Positions 23,701 through 34,303 of a stretch of 64,000 nucleotides of DNA are shown one piece after another (positions within the stretch are counted from its first letter, which is position 1; each line of letters starts with the position of its first letter). Under the pieces are notes generated by a model. That model ran no database searches and was not told where the DNA came from. It saw only the letters and a program-made list of their open reading frames with translations. Source of the stretch: Chondrosia reniformis (taxonomy: Eukaryota > Porifera > Demospongiae > Chondrillida > Chondrillidae); assembly GCA_947172415.1 (NCBI GenBank), contig OX359189.1:9252501-9316500 (forward strand), in the 5' to 3' direction. The position numbers and the translations under genes are program-made.

Positions 23701-26700
23701 TACTTTAGGAGGAGGTTCTTTCTTGCTGGCAGTTAGATTATTAAACAAATCATCATCTTCATTATCTTCAGTTGTAGGTATTGGTTTAGTGGCAACTTTG
23801 GGGGAAGCACTCTTTTGATCTAAAGCAGATTTATCTTTAGAATGTTCTCCCTTAGCTCCATAACTGGAGGGCACTAAATGGGATTTACCTTTGGCCGTTT
23901 CCATGGGCTTCCCAGTGGGTGTGTCCCTGACAACGGTAACACCTGGTCCAACAGATGTGGGCGTGGCATCGGATGGAGAGAGGAGGAGCCCGAGAGGGTC
24001 AGCAGAGGTCATAGTCTCAGCCTTTGGTATCTTTGGTTGCAGGTTGGGGGAAGGCTTGGAAGACTGAGAAAAGGAGAGAAGAAAATGAAATGGCAAAATA
24101 TGCATCTACACACATATTATGTGTCAAAGAAGAATGACTATTTAAGCTTTCAACAACAATTCTTATCAATCAAGGAAGTTCCAACCTCTAGGTCTTCATC
24201 GACTGTTAGATGTTACGTGCAAGGAATGTGTATATGGTAGACAAACGTTAGGTAGGTAGGTACGTACGTATGTGGTTAAAAGGCATTGAATACAAGATGT
24301 ACACTGTTCTCTATATCTAAAAGTTATTAACTTTCTCTTTCACTCACAGTTTTAACGGAATTTGGTTTTGGTTGAGAGAACAGTTTATCAGTGTCTTTGG
24401 GACTCTCTCCAAAGAGACTGCCAAACCCTTCGGGCTTCTCCTTTGCTGGTTTTGGTGGCCCTGCTGAGAAGCCAAACAGATCATCTTCCTCATCTAACAG
24501 AGCTCCTCCTCCAGACTTCTTGACAGCGGTAGGTGGCTCGCTCTTCTTTGGTTCCTTTGCTGCAGGAGGAGGAGGTTCAGGCTCTGCCTTCTTGGGAGCA
24601 GGGGGTGTGGCTGATTTCTTAAGGTCAAAAAGGTCATCAGGAGAAGATGCCACATCAAAGAGACCAGGAGGACTGTCTATCCTTGGCTCAGGAACACGTT
24701 TTGCAGCAGGTGATGGCTGGATTGGTTTAACCTTTTTCGGTTGAGCTGTCGTCTTCTTGCTGACTGAGCTAAAGAGATCGTCATCTTCTTCATCATCAAA
24801 GTCAAAGAGGCCACCAGATTTCGGCTTAGATTTTTCCACAACTTTAGGTGGAGGAACTGGTGAAGGTTTTGGAGTTTCTTGCTTAGGCTCTTTCCCAACT
24901 GGTTTGGCTGGAGAAGGCTGGTTACCAAACAGATCATCATCGCTTTCCTCAGCAAAAGGGTCAGGTGCTACCTTTGAGGGAGCACTGGTCTTCTGAGGGG
25001 GAGGGGCTGAGGCCTGTTGCTTGGTAACCTTGGGTTTAGTCTCTTCCCTCTCTGGCTCCTTCTCAGGGGGAGGAAGTGGGGGAGACTGGACCTCATCTGG
25101 TGACAGTGAACCAAAAAGATCACCACCTCCAAACAGAGCCACACCCCCTGCTGGCTTCTTTTTCCTAATATGGAAGTAACGGGATAAGGGCTTACTTCAT
25201 TTTTATTTTCATTTCAAATTCTTACTTTTGATCTGGAATTGGAGATGATTTGGCAGGTAGTTCAGATGGAGCTGCTTTACCAGCTGTTTTGGTACTCGCA
25301 GTAAATAGTGCATCGTCATCGTCATCATCACCCAAATCAAACAACCCACCACCTACGTAGTAGGAGCAAAGTGCAAAGTGCAAAGGTCACAGCTCTATTC
25401 TGTATGAGATATACATTACTGTTCACATGTATGTACACACTAACCTGATGACTGCGGTTTTGGCTTCTCCTTTGATTCCTTCTTCTTCTGCTTTGTAGGA
25501 GAAGGCTTGCCACCAAAGAGGTCGTCATCACTATCTTCAAAAAGACCGCTGGGAGGGACTGCAGATGGCGGCTTGGCTGCAGGTGGCTCTGAAGGTGGTG
25601 GACTTTCCAAATCAGATTCCTGTTTCTGGAATGGAAACAGGATTGTAACACAAATGGCAACAATTACTGTACACACATCAAAGTGAGTACACTATAACCA
25701 CTGTAGGCTGTCATGGTTTCATCAAATACTTTACGGGACCCACACCTAACTTCATATAGGGGCTTACTCAAACTGGGAATAGTGCTCTACTCCTATGGAA
25801 CCCTGAGGTTGCCAGGCAACCTTACCTTTTGAGAAATGGCAGCTTTGAGATCTGATGAATCACCAAACAGTGATACACCTCCGACTGGCTTCTTTTTTGT
25901 CTCCTTGGCAACCGGCACGCTCTCAGGTGGGGATTCCCCAAACAGTCCCCCACCTACCTCATCATCCTCAAAGAGACCAGTGTTGTCCTTCTTCTTCACA
26001 GGAGTGGACACTGAACGTTGGGAAGGTTTGGTGCTAGAAGTAAAGAAATCTTCCTCTCCCTCGGAAGAGATTTCTTCATCAAAGAGGCCACCAGTTGGTT
26101 TCTTTGAAGGTTGAGCTGGTTTGTTGGGTGGAGCAGAGGCCGGTTCTTCTTCCTGCTCGGAATCAAAAAGTCCTGCACCTTTCTTCTCAAAGAGCCCCCC
26201 AGATTCCTTCTCCTTTGCAGTGTCTTCTTCGTCAAAGAGGCCTCCTTTCTTTCGTCCGCCAAAGAGATCGTCCTCATCTTCCTCCTCTTGATCTGACTGT
26301 CCAAACAGGTTGTCCGACTGCTTCTTTTCCTTATTCTTTCTCTTAGACTTGCTTCTCTTCCGTCCTTCCTTTGCCTCTGTTTCTATAGCAGGACTAGCCT
26401 CTTCTCCAATGGACCCATCTTCTCCAACAGACTTTTTGAATCTTTTGTTTAGCTCATCAGCAATATTCAGTGCAGGCTACACAATAGCAAGATCAACTTG
26501 TACATTAAATAGAAATCGGCTCCCTTCTCTTACCCATCCCCTCCCCTCCCCTCCCCTCCCCTCCTCTTCTCTTACCCCTCCCCTCCCCTCCCCTCCCCTC
26601 CCCGTCTCTTACCCATCCCCTCCCCTTCTCTTACCCCTCCCCTCCCCTCCCCTCCTCTTCTCTTACCCCTCCCCTCCCCTTCTCTTACCCCTCCCCTCCC

Positions 26701-29700
26701 CTTCTCTTACCCCTCCCCTCCCCTCCCCTCCCCTCCCCTTCTCTTACCCCTCCCCTCCCCTCCCCTTCTCTTACCCCTCCCCTCCCCTTCCCTTCTCTTA
26801 CCCCTCCCCTCCCCTCCCCTCCCCTCCCCTTCTCTTACCCCTCCCCTCCCCTCCCCTTCTCTTACCCTCCCCTCCCCTCCCCTCCCCTTCTCTTACCCCT
26901 CCCCTCCCCTCCCCTTCTCTTACCCCTCCCCTCCCCTCCCCTTCTCTTACCCCTCCCCTCCCCTTCTCTTACCCCTCCCCTCCCCTCCCCTCCCCTTCTC
27001 TTACCCCTCCCCTCCCCTCCCCTTCTCTTACCCCTCCCCTCCCCTTCTCTTACCCCTCCCCTCCCCTCCCCTTCTCTTACCCCTTCTGCATCCACCTGTG
27101 ACTCTGATACACCACTCTTTGGAGTTCCCTCTTCATCAGATTCACTAAAGTCTGACAGTCCACTGCTACTGGAACCAGTGCTAGCAAACAAGTCATCTTT
27201 ATCTTTCTTCTTCTTCTTCCTTGACTTCTTTGATACCTTTGTTTCTCCTTCGCCCTCAATAAGACCTCCTTCTCCATCCCTATCTTCTTCCTCGCTGGAG
27301 AGGTCACTGTCTAGACCACTGGAGGCTGTAGAGTCAAAAAGCTGGCCGCCGTCATCTTTAGGAGCTTCCTCTTCGTCATCACTAGAATCACTGTCCTGAT
27401 CAGATTCTACATTGTACAGAGAATATGTAAGAGATGAAATATATTGCTGATGAAGACCTCAGGGTCGAAACGTTCAGAATTTATCAATTCATGTTGTTGA
27501 AGCTCAATAAACCTTCATCTCTTATAATGATCGCAACAAGCACTCCCAATTCCTTCAGAGGAATATGTATACAGGTATACTGTACATGTGTATACGTACT
27601 AATGATGTATATATGTATGGCATCTGTTGAAGTAATGACATTACACAAATGAACACTCCTAATACAATGCATTAAATACCTTCAGAAAAGTACTCCATTA
27701 GTCCAAGTCGTTCACTGGTTATGAAGTCATTGCTTCCAATTATAGAGGGAAAATACCTTTCTGCATAAGGATCTCTTGGTACAGTCACCATTTCCTGTCT
27801 TACACTCTTACTCAATTCTGCATCTTCTTCTTCTTCTTCTTCTACAATCACAGGATAACTAGTATACAAGAATATACAGGAAACTCCAACTCAGGATACT
27901 AACCTTCAGGAGATGCCACTTGTTCTTCAACAATCTCAAAAGCATCGTCCAAAACAGTAAATCCAAATTTGAGGGACTCTTTGACTCTCTCTATCATGAG
28001 GCCTCTCTTCTCCTCCTTGATCTTGTCTTCATCCACAGCTTCTGCCTGTGTCTCTTCATCCTTATTTCCTTCATTGTTATCTTCATAGATGCGCTGCACA
28101 GTTTATATACATAACATAGTCAACTGTTTATAATCATTTACTATGTAAGCCACACCCTAGTAAGACATATGTATTATACTTTAAGTTAACAAAAATTTCA
28201 AGTTTCAAGAAAACAAATTTAAAACACATACATAGTATATAGTTATAATAATATTGGAATAGTGAGACTCAGCAACACAATTTTTCACAGAAATGAACGT
28301 TTTGACCCAGAGGCACAAACCATGACATCATCACTCAATCACCATCACATCCTTTATTTAAACTTGGCTGTACTCGTTTTTCCTCATTGCTGAAGAAGAC
28401 CTCCAGGTAATATAATAAGGATTCCTTATAACTGTGTCAAACTTATCTTTGGGATGGTACATCCTTCGACTTTTGAGCATTTAAAAACGCAGTTGGTTTT
28501 CGATTCTTTGTCAATTCTTTGTCAAACGTTTCGACCCTGGGGGTCTTCCGTCCCAAAGATAAGACCTCCAGGGTTGAAACATTCATTTCTGTGAAAAATT
28601 GTGTTGCTGAGTCTCACTATTCCAATATTATTATTATTAACGCAACAAACAACCCTTATCATTTCATGGTATATAATTATGTATACAATGGAGATTACCT
28701 AGAGATGTTAATGTATAACAAGTTTCAAGAAGTCAAATTAAGGTTGCTATGTATAAAATGGAGAATATCTAAAAATGTTCACATAACAATTGCATATTAA
28801 ACAAGTACAGTTAAATGATAATTGCATCATTAGAGAAATCAATGACGTAACTGCTGTCCTGAGTTGCTTGGCAGCAGGCACGGACATATTGGATGGATAA
28901 ATCAGCTATTTCCTTGGGGTAGTTCTTCAGATTGGTATGGCTAAAAAAATCCATGACATCCTTTGCAAAATCAGAGGAGAATCCTTCTTTGAAGCAGCGG
29001 TCCATATACAACATCCCGTTTGGCAAACTTTCTGTCTTATGATTTACACCCATCTCATCAAGCACCTGCAACAAATCTTCAGAATGTCTGAGACTAAATT
29101 TCCATTCTTTTTCAAAAAACAATTTCGATAGATTTTGCAATGGCGTAAAATTCATTGATATAATCACAACATTAGCATCACCTCGAGCCAACTGATGCAT
29201 TCTCCCAAACATTGTCTTTAGATCCTTAATGTAGTAGTGAGCGTGAATCATAAGTACCAAATCAAACTGGGGAAGGCTGGTGAGGTCCATCTGCATGAAA
29301 TCCTCATTGATAATAGTTGCTTCAACGGATGGGAGTTCACCAAGAGCTACTCTTGCCTCAGTACACGACTTTGTGTTAATGTCAATGCCTACGTAGCTAA
29401 CTGGGACAGATATATTCTGTAAGATAGAGCGGTCGCGCTCACCATCGCCACATCCAATACTGCATATGTTGAAAGGGACGATCTCTTCTGAATCTTTGGC
29501 AGTTCGAGACGCTAAAGCGTCACTGATTATGGTACCGACGTAGCGAACTATTCTATCCGTTTCTTCTTTAGCTATTTCACGAAAAGCTGCATGCTTACGA
29601 CTGTAATCGTATTCTTCGCTTTCAGTTAGCTTTCCTTCAGCCTCAGAGTTCTTGTCAGGGGTAACCTTAAGAGCTTCCTCAAGTGCTAACAAAGCGGATT

Positions 29701-32072
29701 TTCGTTCCAGTGCCATGACCATAGAAATTATAAAGATTCCGTAAAACCTGCGGCGGTGTAGTTAGGGAATTCTCAGACCTTTAAAATTACTGCGCTGCTC
29801 AAATTAGGTGTCGCTAGCTAGTATAAATTGCCAATTGAAAGTAGCTGAATAGCGTATATTTGGTATGCAAATACACTGTATATATACACATACAACTGGT
29901 GATCCAACAAATGTATCCAAAACGTAACTATACGTATACCATGTCACCACATACCTTTCCCACAGACATATATCTATGACATACGTGTCACATACTTATA
30001 CCATTATTCAGCTAGTAATCAACCGTGTAAAATCATTATAAAGTTCAGGACTTTTGAATGCACGGTGGGGCTGAGGTAAGATGATAGCATAGATGCATAA
30101 GACTTCCTAATTCCATCAGAATGGACACTTCAACTGTTTTCCCACAATAGAGTACATTTTGGCATTACCAAGTTGCTTAATTGCAACTGATATCGTATTG
30201 TATATCTATGGCTACATGTTTCCATCTGTGGTCACATCACAGCCAAATGACCTGAATCTTTCACAATTAAAACTAGTGTAAGTATGTATGTTATCATATA
30301 GTGTCTAATTAATACAGATTCCTACATGTACATTATGTATACCCTTCAGTTCCACTGGAAAAGGGTCTTGATATTTGTTCTGATAAGATTGTACACGCAT
30401 ACAATTGTTATAACATATCTGGGTAATCTCCAAATTCCCAACTGGTATTATTTATCATCTTTATTAAGCTCTGGATATTACCTCTGCCCACTCATGTCCC
30501 CTGAGGAGCGCAATGAGCAAATGGGCGGAACCGAAGTTTGGTATTATTTATTGCTTTAAATTATTTGCTTATTATATTAAAAATTTTAGAAATGATTTCA
30601 AAGATAATTTCTTAATTAACATACACACAAAAGGTCAACTGTATATACTGTAAATCCCTTATTATTAGCGTGCTTTTAAATTTAGCTATATTAGCAATTT
30701 GACATTTACCACTAAAATTAGAGTTCGCTAAATATAGTACTACTACTATACTGTATTACTGTAATTAATTATTACTGTAATTAACTAACAAAACTGCCAT
30801 GCATTTTGTAAGTCACTAATATTAAATTCCACTATATAGGGGTAAAATGCAGTTTTGCTAACTTTTGGTTCCACTTAAATAAAGGGATTCACAGTAATCA
30901 AATCACACCCTAAGAAGACACACATTATGCTTTTAAGTTTCAAGTTTCAAGAAAACAAATTGAAAAATCATTGGTCACTTCGCCATTGAAAAAAGGTCAT
31001 TTTATGAGGTAAAATACACACAAATTGTGATCTCTGTCAAGAGCACATTACTATACTGATATTATTGCTTACATTTTCCACAAACTGCACATTTGAGAGC
31101 ATCATAAAGTCATTGAAGACATTGTTCACTCTAACATCAGACCCCTACATGAAGTAAGTTTTGAGCCATTGAAATAACTCAGTCACATTGTAACCACTCT
31201 CATCTAAATAAAGTTAGAACTACATGTAGGAATTATATTTACTCGACATTCAATGGGCCATCACATTCCTAGTCATTTGCAGAGTTGTAATATATTTTTA
31301 TACTGTACTGGTCAAAATGGCACCAGTTAGCCCAAAGAAGGGTCTGCTGAGGTGAGAATCACTCACTAAGGTCTCTTGCTTCAGAGTGTTTAACTGTCCT
31401 TCCACTTCATTTGTGTGCAATACTATTCTCTGGGAAAAATCCTTCAAATACAATAGAAACTACAAAAAGGAATTAACTTTCTTAATAGCCTGATTGAATA
31501 GAGCATGATCATTTGTAAAATTACTAATTACTGAGAGATAATAAAATGGCCGCCTGCCTGATGGTAATGTACATGAATAATATATCATTTGATATTTCTT
31601 ACACACTACATCTACTTTAGAGTAAAAGGCCCATAGGGAACTACACCAAAATGAAAATATTCAAAATTTAGGGAGGGGGCAATGATCTAAAAATACTTCC
31701 CAAAAGTCTGGGGGGATTTCTGCCCCCCTCTATGCAGCCCTGAATGGCATATACACATACTGAGGGGTCTGTCTACACTATACTGGTATAGCTGCAATAT
31801 GCACTTACTCCTGCATCTCCCGCCAGATTCCATGCAGCAGAGGAATCCTTCACTTCATTCAAGGTCCACGCCCTTTCCCAAATCCTCCCCTCATCATTTG
31901 CAGTCGAGGGTTTGTCCTGAGGTGGATCACTGTCACCCGGCTGTGGGCTCTCTACTTCGGTGGGTGGGGTTGGGGGATCCCCCGGGGGAATGGGAGGAGA
32001 CCCCTCGTCATAGATTTGGGGAGGGGGAGGGGGTGGAGGAGGCGGTGGAGGGGGTGGGGACGGGGTAGCCAT
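20730..32072 (-). CDS. WASHC2: WASHC2/FAM21, retromer-binding subunit of the WASH complex
   Basis: Fifteen minus-strand exons: 32072-31809, 31459-31367, 31144-31073, 28093-27904, 27841-27680, 27406-27081, 26476-25826, 25625-25445, 25352-25226, 25164-24348, 24063-22975, 22697-22656, 22596-22234, 21408-21153, 20872-20730. They give 1,591 residues with all phases consistent. The N-terminus has a proline run, then the conserved FAM21 head (WERAWTLNEV, WNLAGDAG, VNNVFNDFMMLSN). The rest is a disordered acidic tail with some 35 or more LF/IF-acidic motifs (DDLFGG, GGLFDEE, ending DIFNAPSIFD); in FAM21 such motifs bind VPS35. Near the C-terminus PRRRPPTRAS matches the basic Pro/Arg element of FAM21 proteins. 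WASHC2 links WASH to endosomes for actin-dependent sorting. Two introns may use GC donors (after 22975, likely; after 22234, ambiguous). A methyltransferase gene is nested in the third intron. Confidence 0.92.
20880..21060. repeat. About 27-bp minisatellite, about 6 copies, intronic
   Basis: Units of tagtgggaggggcaggttgg occupy most of the last WASHC2 intron and end next to the acceptor at 20873. Confidence 0.9.
21883..22155. repeat. Inverted-repeat element (MITE-like) in a WASHC2 intron
   Basis: The left arm 21883-22015 and right arm 22049-22155 are imperfect reverse complements around a short AT-rich centre. Matching arms are scattered at 6733-6870, 31580-31643 and 33990-34070. Confidence 0.7.
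23305..23790 (-). repeat. Coding 96-bp repeat in WASHC2, about 5 copies
   Basis: The phrase gaagctactttaggagg recurs at 23315, 23411, 23504, 23600 and 23696. The spacing is 96 bp, with one copy lacking a codon. Each unit encodes 32 residues with DDLFNDLSAS followed by KKEPPPKVASKP. Confidence 0.9.
26524..27080. repeat. CCCCT-rich compound minisatellite filling a WASHC2 intron
   Basis: CCCCT runs are punctuated about 20 times by CTTCTCTTACC. On the transcribed strand each unit contains GGGGTAAGAG, identical to the authentic donor at 27081/27080. Confidence 0.92.
27430..27535 (+). repeat. Short dispersed repeat with a gaagacctcagggtcgaaac motif
   Basis: The motif recurs in variant form near 28385-28405 and 28560-28580. 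It looks like the tail of an interspersed element; the class cannot be assigned by eye. Confidence 0.4.
28245..28635. repeat. Fold-back element, arms of about 64 bp
   Basis: The arm at 28245-28308 and its reverse complement at 28571-28635 (core gactcagcaacacaattttt) enclose about 260 bp in the large WASHC2 intron. Confidence 0.75.
28811..29722 (-). CDS. HNMT: HNMT-like S-adenosylmethionine methyltransferase, nested in a WASHC2 intron
   Basis: A single uninterrupted frame of 303 residues. The class I methyltransferase motif I is visible at about residues 87-100 (ICSIGCGDGERDR), followed by an acidic post-I strand (GIDIN) and the motif IV region FDLVLMIHAHYYIKDLK. That region closely resembles histamine N-methyltransferase (WDFIHMIQMLYYVKD), as does the downstream order of helices, and the length fits the 290-residue family. 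HNMT methylates histamine in the cytosol; the true acceptor here is unknown. The gene lies on the same strand as WASHC2 inside its third intron and has no introns itself, suggesting retroposition or insertion. An alternative start is the second Met at residue 3. A paralogue is at 32712-33614. Confidence 0.82.
   Translation of the reverse strand: MVMALERKSALLALEEALKVTPDKNSEAEGKLTESEEYDYSRKHAAFREIAKEETDRIVRYVGTIISDALASRTAKDSEEIVPFNICSIGCGDGERDRSILQNISVPVSYVGIDINTKSCTEARVALGELPSVEATIINEDFMQMDLTSLPQFDLVLMIHAHYYIKDLKTMFGRMHQLARGDANVVIISMNFTPLQNLSKLFFEKEWKFSLRHSEDLLQVLDEMGVNHKTESLPNGMLYMDRCFKEGFSSDFAKDVMDFFSHTNLKNYPKEIADLSIQYVRACCQATQDSSYVIDFSNDAIII
30646..30896. mobile_element. MITE with TA target duplication
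   Basis: About 250 bp bounded by CTGTAAATCCCTTAT and ATAAAGGGATTCACAG, near-perfect inverted termini flanked on both sides by TA. It has no coding capacity. TA duplication suggests a Tc1/mariner-type helper. A truncated sibling lies at 3562-3634. Confidence 0.75.
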
Positions 32073-32711
32073 TGATTGCTCACTTTTCTGTTCCCTAGTC
32101 TATTAAACTGGAAAAGACAAACTAATTTCACATATGAATATTTAATCTTTGCCCCATCCATCTCGATAGCCGGAATCACCGGATCGTGAAATTATAATAC
32201 CAAATCGACAGTAAAAAGGTTCTCCAGAGGAAGGAGACCTTTGAAAACGATGATTAATATATATACATTGTGATATAAGGAATTTAACGACAAACATACC
32301 TTAAAAGGCAGAGAACAAGAGCACACGAAACAACTTCTTTTTTTCCAAGTCACGGGACTAAGGGAATTCCCCTTCTGTCCCTTGGGCCAGACCGCTTTCT
32401 CGTCGCCATTTTTTGGTGATCAACGCACTCTCTCGATCAAAGAACTTTGCTGGTTGTTACAATGTAGTGTATATTGTTAGATGAAGGTGAAGCATAGACT
32501 ATCTATGACTATGTAACCATAGATACGTAGTCTATGGGTGAAGTAAAGTAATATTACAAAAATTACCTACAGTCTTGACAGCTTGTGACTTATAGTGACC
32601 CCAATATGACCCCATGGAATGTAGTCTAAGTGTAGTACACAATTTTCCGTGTAACTCTATCGATCGAACGTATATATAGACTATATAGTCCACATAGCCG
32701 ACTACACATCT
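32073..32711. promoter_or_regulatory. Divergent spacer between WASHC2 and HNMT-like paralogue
   Basis: The 639 bp separate the starts of two genes pointing away from each other, so the stretch probably contains both promoters. No specific element can be named. Short tatacgta/ctatgact repeats lie near 32500-32710. Confidence 0.4.
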
Positions 32712-33614
32712 ATGACCATGGAGTACGAAGTGGACTCTATTCTGTTAACTCTGGAGAATATTCTTAAAGATGGCAAGAGACTTAAAGGAGGTTTCCCTAA
32801 AAGTGATGATGATGATTATACTGAAAAGTTTGCTGATTTTTCCCAAATAGCCAAGGAACAAATTGCTGAAAAGAATTGCTATGTCAGCTACATACTCAAA
32901 AGAGCATTAGAATCTCATATTGCTAAATATTCTGGAGAGGCAAAACCATTCAATATATGCAGCATAGGCTGCGGAATAGGAGACGGCGACCGAATTATAT
33001 TACAGAATGTATCAGTCCCTGTAAATTACGTGGGTATTGAAATTAATGAGAAATCTAGTCACATGGCCAAGGCTACCCTCAAGGACCTCCCACTGACCCA
33101 AGTGACTATAATCAATGAGGATTTCATGCAGATGGACCTCACCAGCCTTCCCCAGTTTGATCTGGTACTTATGATTCACACTCACTACTACATTAAGGAT
33201 GTAAAGACAATGTTCGAGAGAATGCAAAAGGTGGCCAAAGAAAATGCCAAGATTGTTATTGTGTCTAACAGCTTCACACCAAGAAGAAGAATAGAGATGA
33301 TATTCTTTGAAAAAGAAATGAAATTTCCATGCAGATATTCACAAGATCTATTGCAGGTCCTGGGTGAGATGGGTGTGAAGTATTCCAGTGAAACACTACC
33401 CAACAAAGGGGTGTGGCATATGGATAGATGCTTTAAGGAAGATTTTTCTTCACATTTTTCGAAGAATGTACTAGACTTCATTTGTCTAGCTACTCTAAAG
33501 AACTATCCTCAAGAAGTTAGCGACCTGTGTATCAAATTCCTTCGTGCCTGCTGCAGGGAGACTCCAGAGAGTGGTCTTGTCTTGGATTACTCTACTAGCG
33601 CAATTATTCTGTAA
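32712..33614 (+). CDS. HNMT: HNMT-like S-adenosylmethionine methyltransferase, paralogue
   Basis: One intact, intronless frame of 300 residues, about two-thirds identical by eye to the nested gene at 28811-29722. Motif I reads ICSIGCGIGDGDR, the post-I acidic strand GIEIN, and motif IV FDLVLMIHTHYYIKDVK. The start aligns with the second Met of the nested paralogue. It is transcribed away from WASHC2, whose start is 639 bp off. Both copies end with a hydrophobic AIIx tail. Substrate unknown; a small-amine N-methyltransferase is the best guess from the family. Confidence 0.85.
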   Translation: MTMEYEVDSILLTLENILKDGKRLKGGFPKSDDDDYTEKFADFSQIAKEQIAEKNCYVSYILKRALESHIAKYSGEAKPFNICSIGCGIGDGDRIILQNVSVPVNYVGIEINEKSSHMAKATLKDLPLTQVTIINEDFMQMDLTSLPQFDLVLMIHTHYYIKDVKTMFERMQKVAKENAKIVIVSNSFTPRRRIEMIFFEKEMKFPCRYSQDLLQVLGEMGVKYSSETLPNKGVWHMDRCFKEDFSSHFSKNVLDFICLATLKNYPQEVSDLCIKFLRACCRETPESGLVLDYSTSAIIL

Positions 33615-34303
33615 CTCCTTCTAATTAACAATTATCGACTTGATACTAATTAGCTAGGTACTTTAGGCTTGTAATAACTGAACTATTTAGGAGAGATTTT
33701 GGAGGATTAAATTTGTATTCAATAAAAGTATGCAAAATCATTAATGTAACCGTTATACAATATTATTAGACAGTATATGCCTAAATATAATATGAATATA
33801 ATGATTCCTAATTCAAGCAGATGATTGGTATTTTAATATAGCAAGAATGAAATGCCTACATAGAGTATACGGTATATATAGTACTCCCTATACTAGTCTG
33901 ATGAATGCACTTGTATTTCATGATCATCAGACTAGGATGTTTTGGTTTCCTATATACATTTCACATAACAAACTACAGCTGTTAGCACAGTGGGGAGGAG
34001 GAAGAAGGAAAAGACTCTTGTACTCTCTTACAAAGTTCTCACTAGTTTTAGTTCCCTGTATAGTTCTTTACTCGTCTCAGTCAGCAACCACAGGAAATGT
34101 AACTGGACATATATCTGTACCTTGACACATATTACATTCACACACATAGCTACTGACTAAATACTTTGCAACCTATGCACAAGGACATTTTGTGGTCATA
34201 ACTCTTACATTTACCAGCTTTTCTTCTGCATTCCCTCCACTCCACACGAAAATACCATTTAAACACTTGTGGTTTGTTATCAAAATAGAGTTTACATAGC
34301 GAT
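33615..34303. other. Intergenic spacer with a repeat relic
   Basis: No gene is supported. Positions 33990-34070 carry a degraded arm of the repeat family seen at 21883-22155. Confidence 0.5.

Larger units (their letters stand above)
28151..30965. repeat. Segment flanked by direct repeats, carrying the nested methyltransferase
   Basis: The sequence at 28151-28220 (cacacccta, then tttcaagtttcaagaaaaca) recurs at 30904-30965. The 2.7 kb between them holds the intronless methyltransferase gene. Confidence 0.55.

Noticed and set aside
9199-27080. CRISPR-like arrays
   Set aside because: The repeats are head-to-tail without unique spacers, lie in introns or exons of animal genes, and no cas-like gene is present.
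26310-27101. 263-codon plus-strand frame of Ser-Pro-Leu repeats
   Set aside because: It is the complement of a WASHC2 exon plus the CCCCT minisatellite; there is no independent support.
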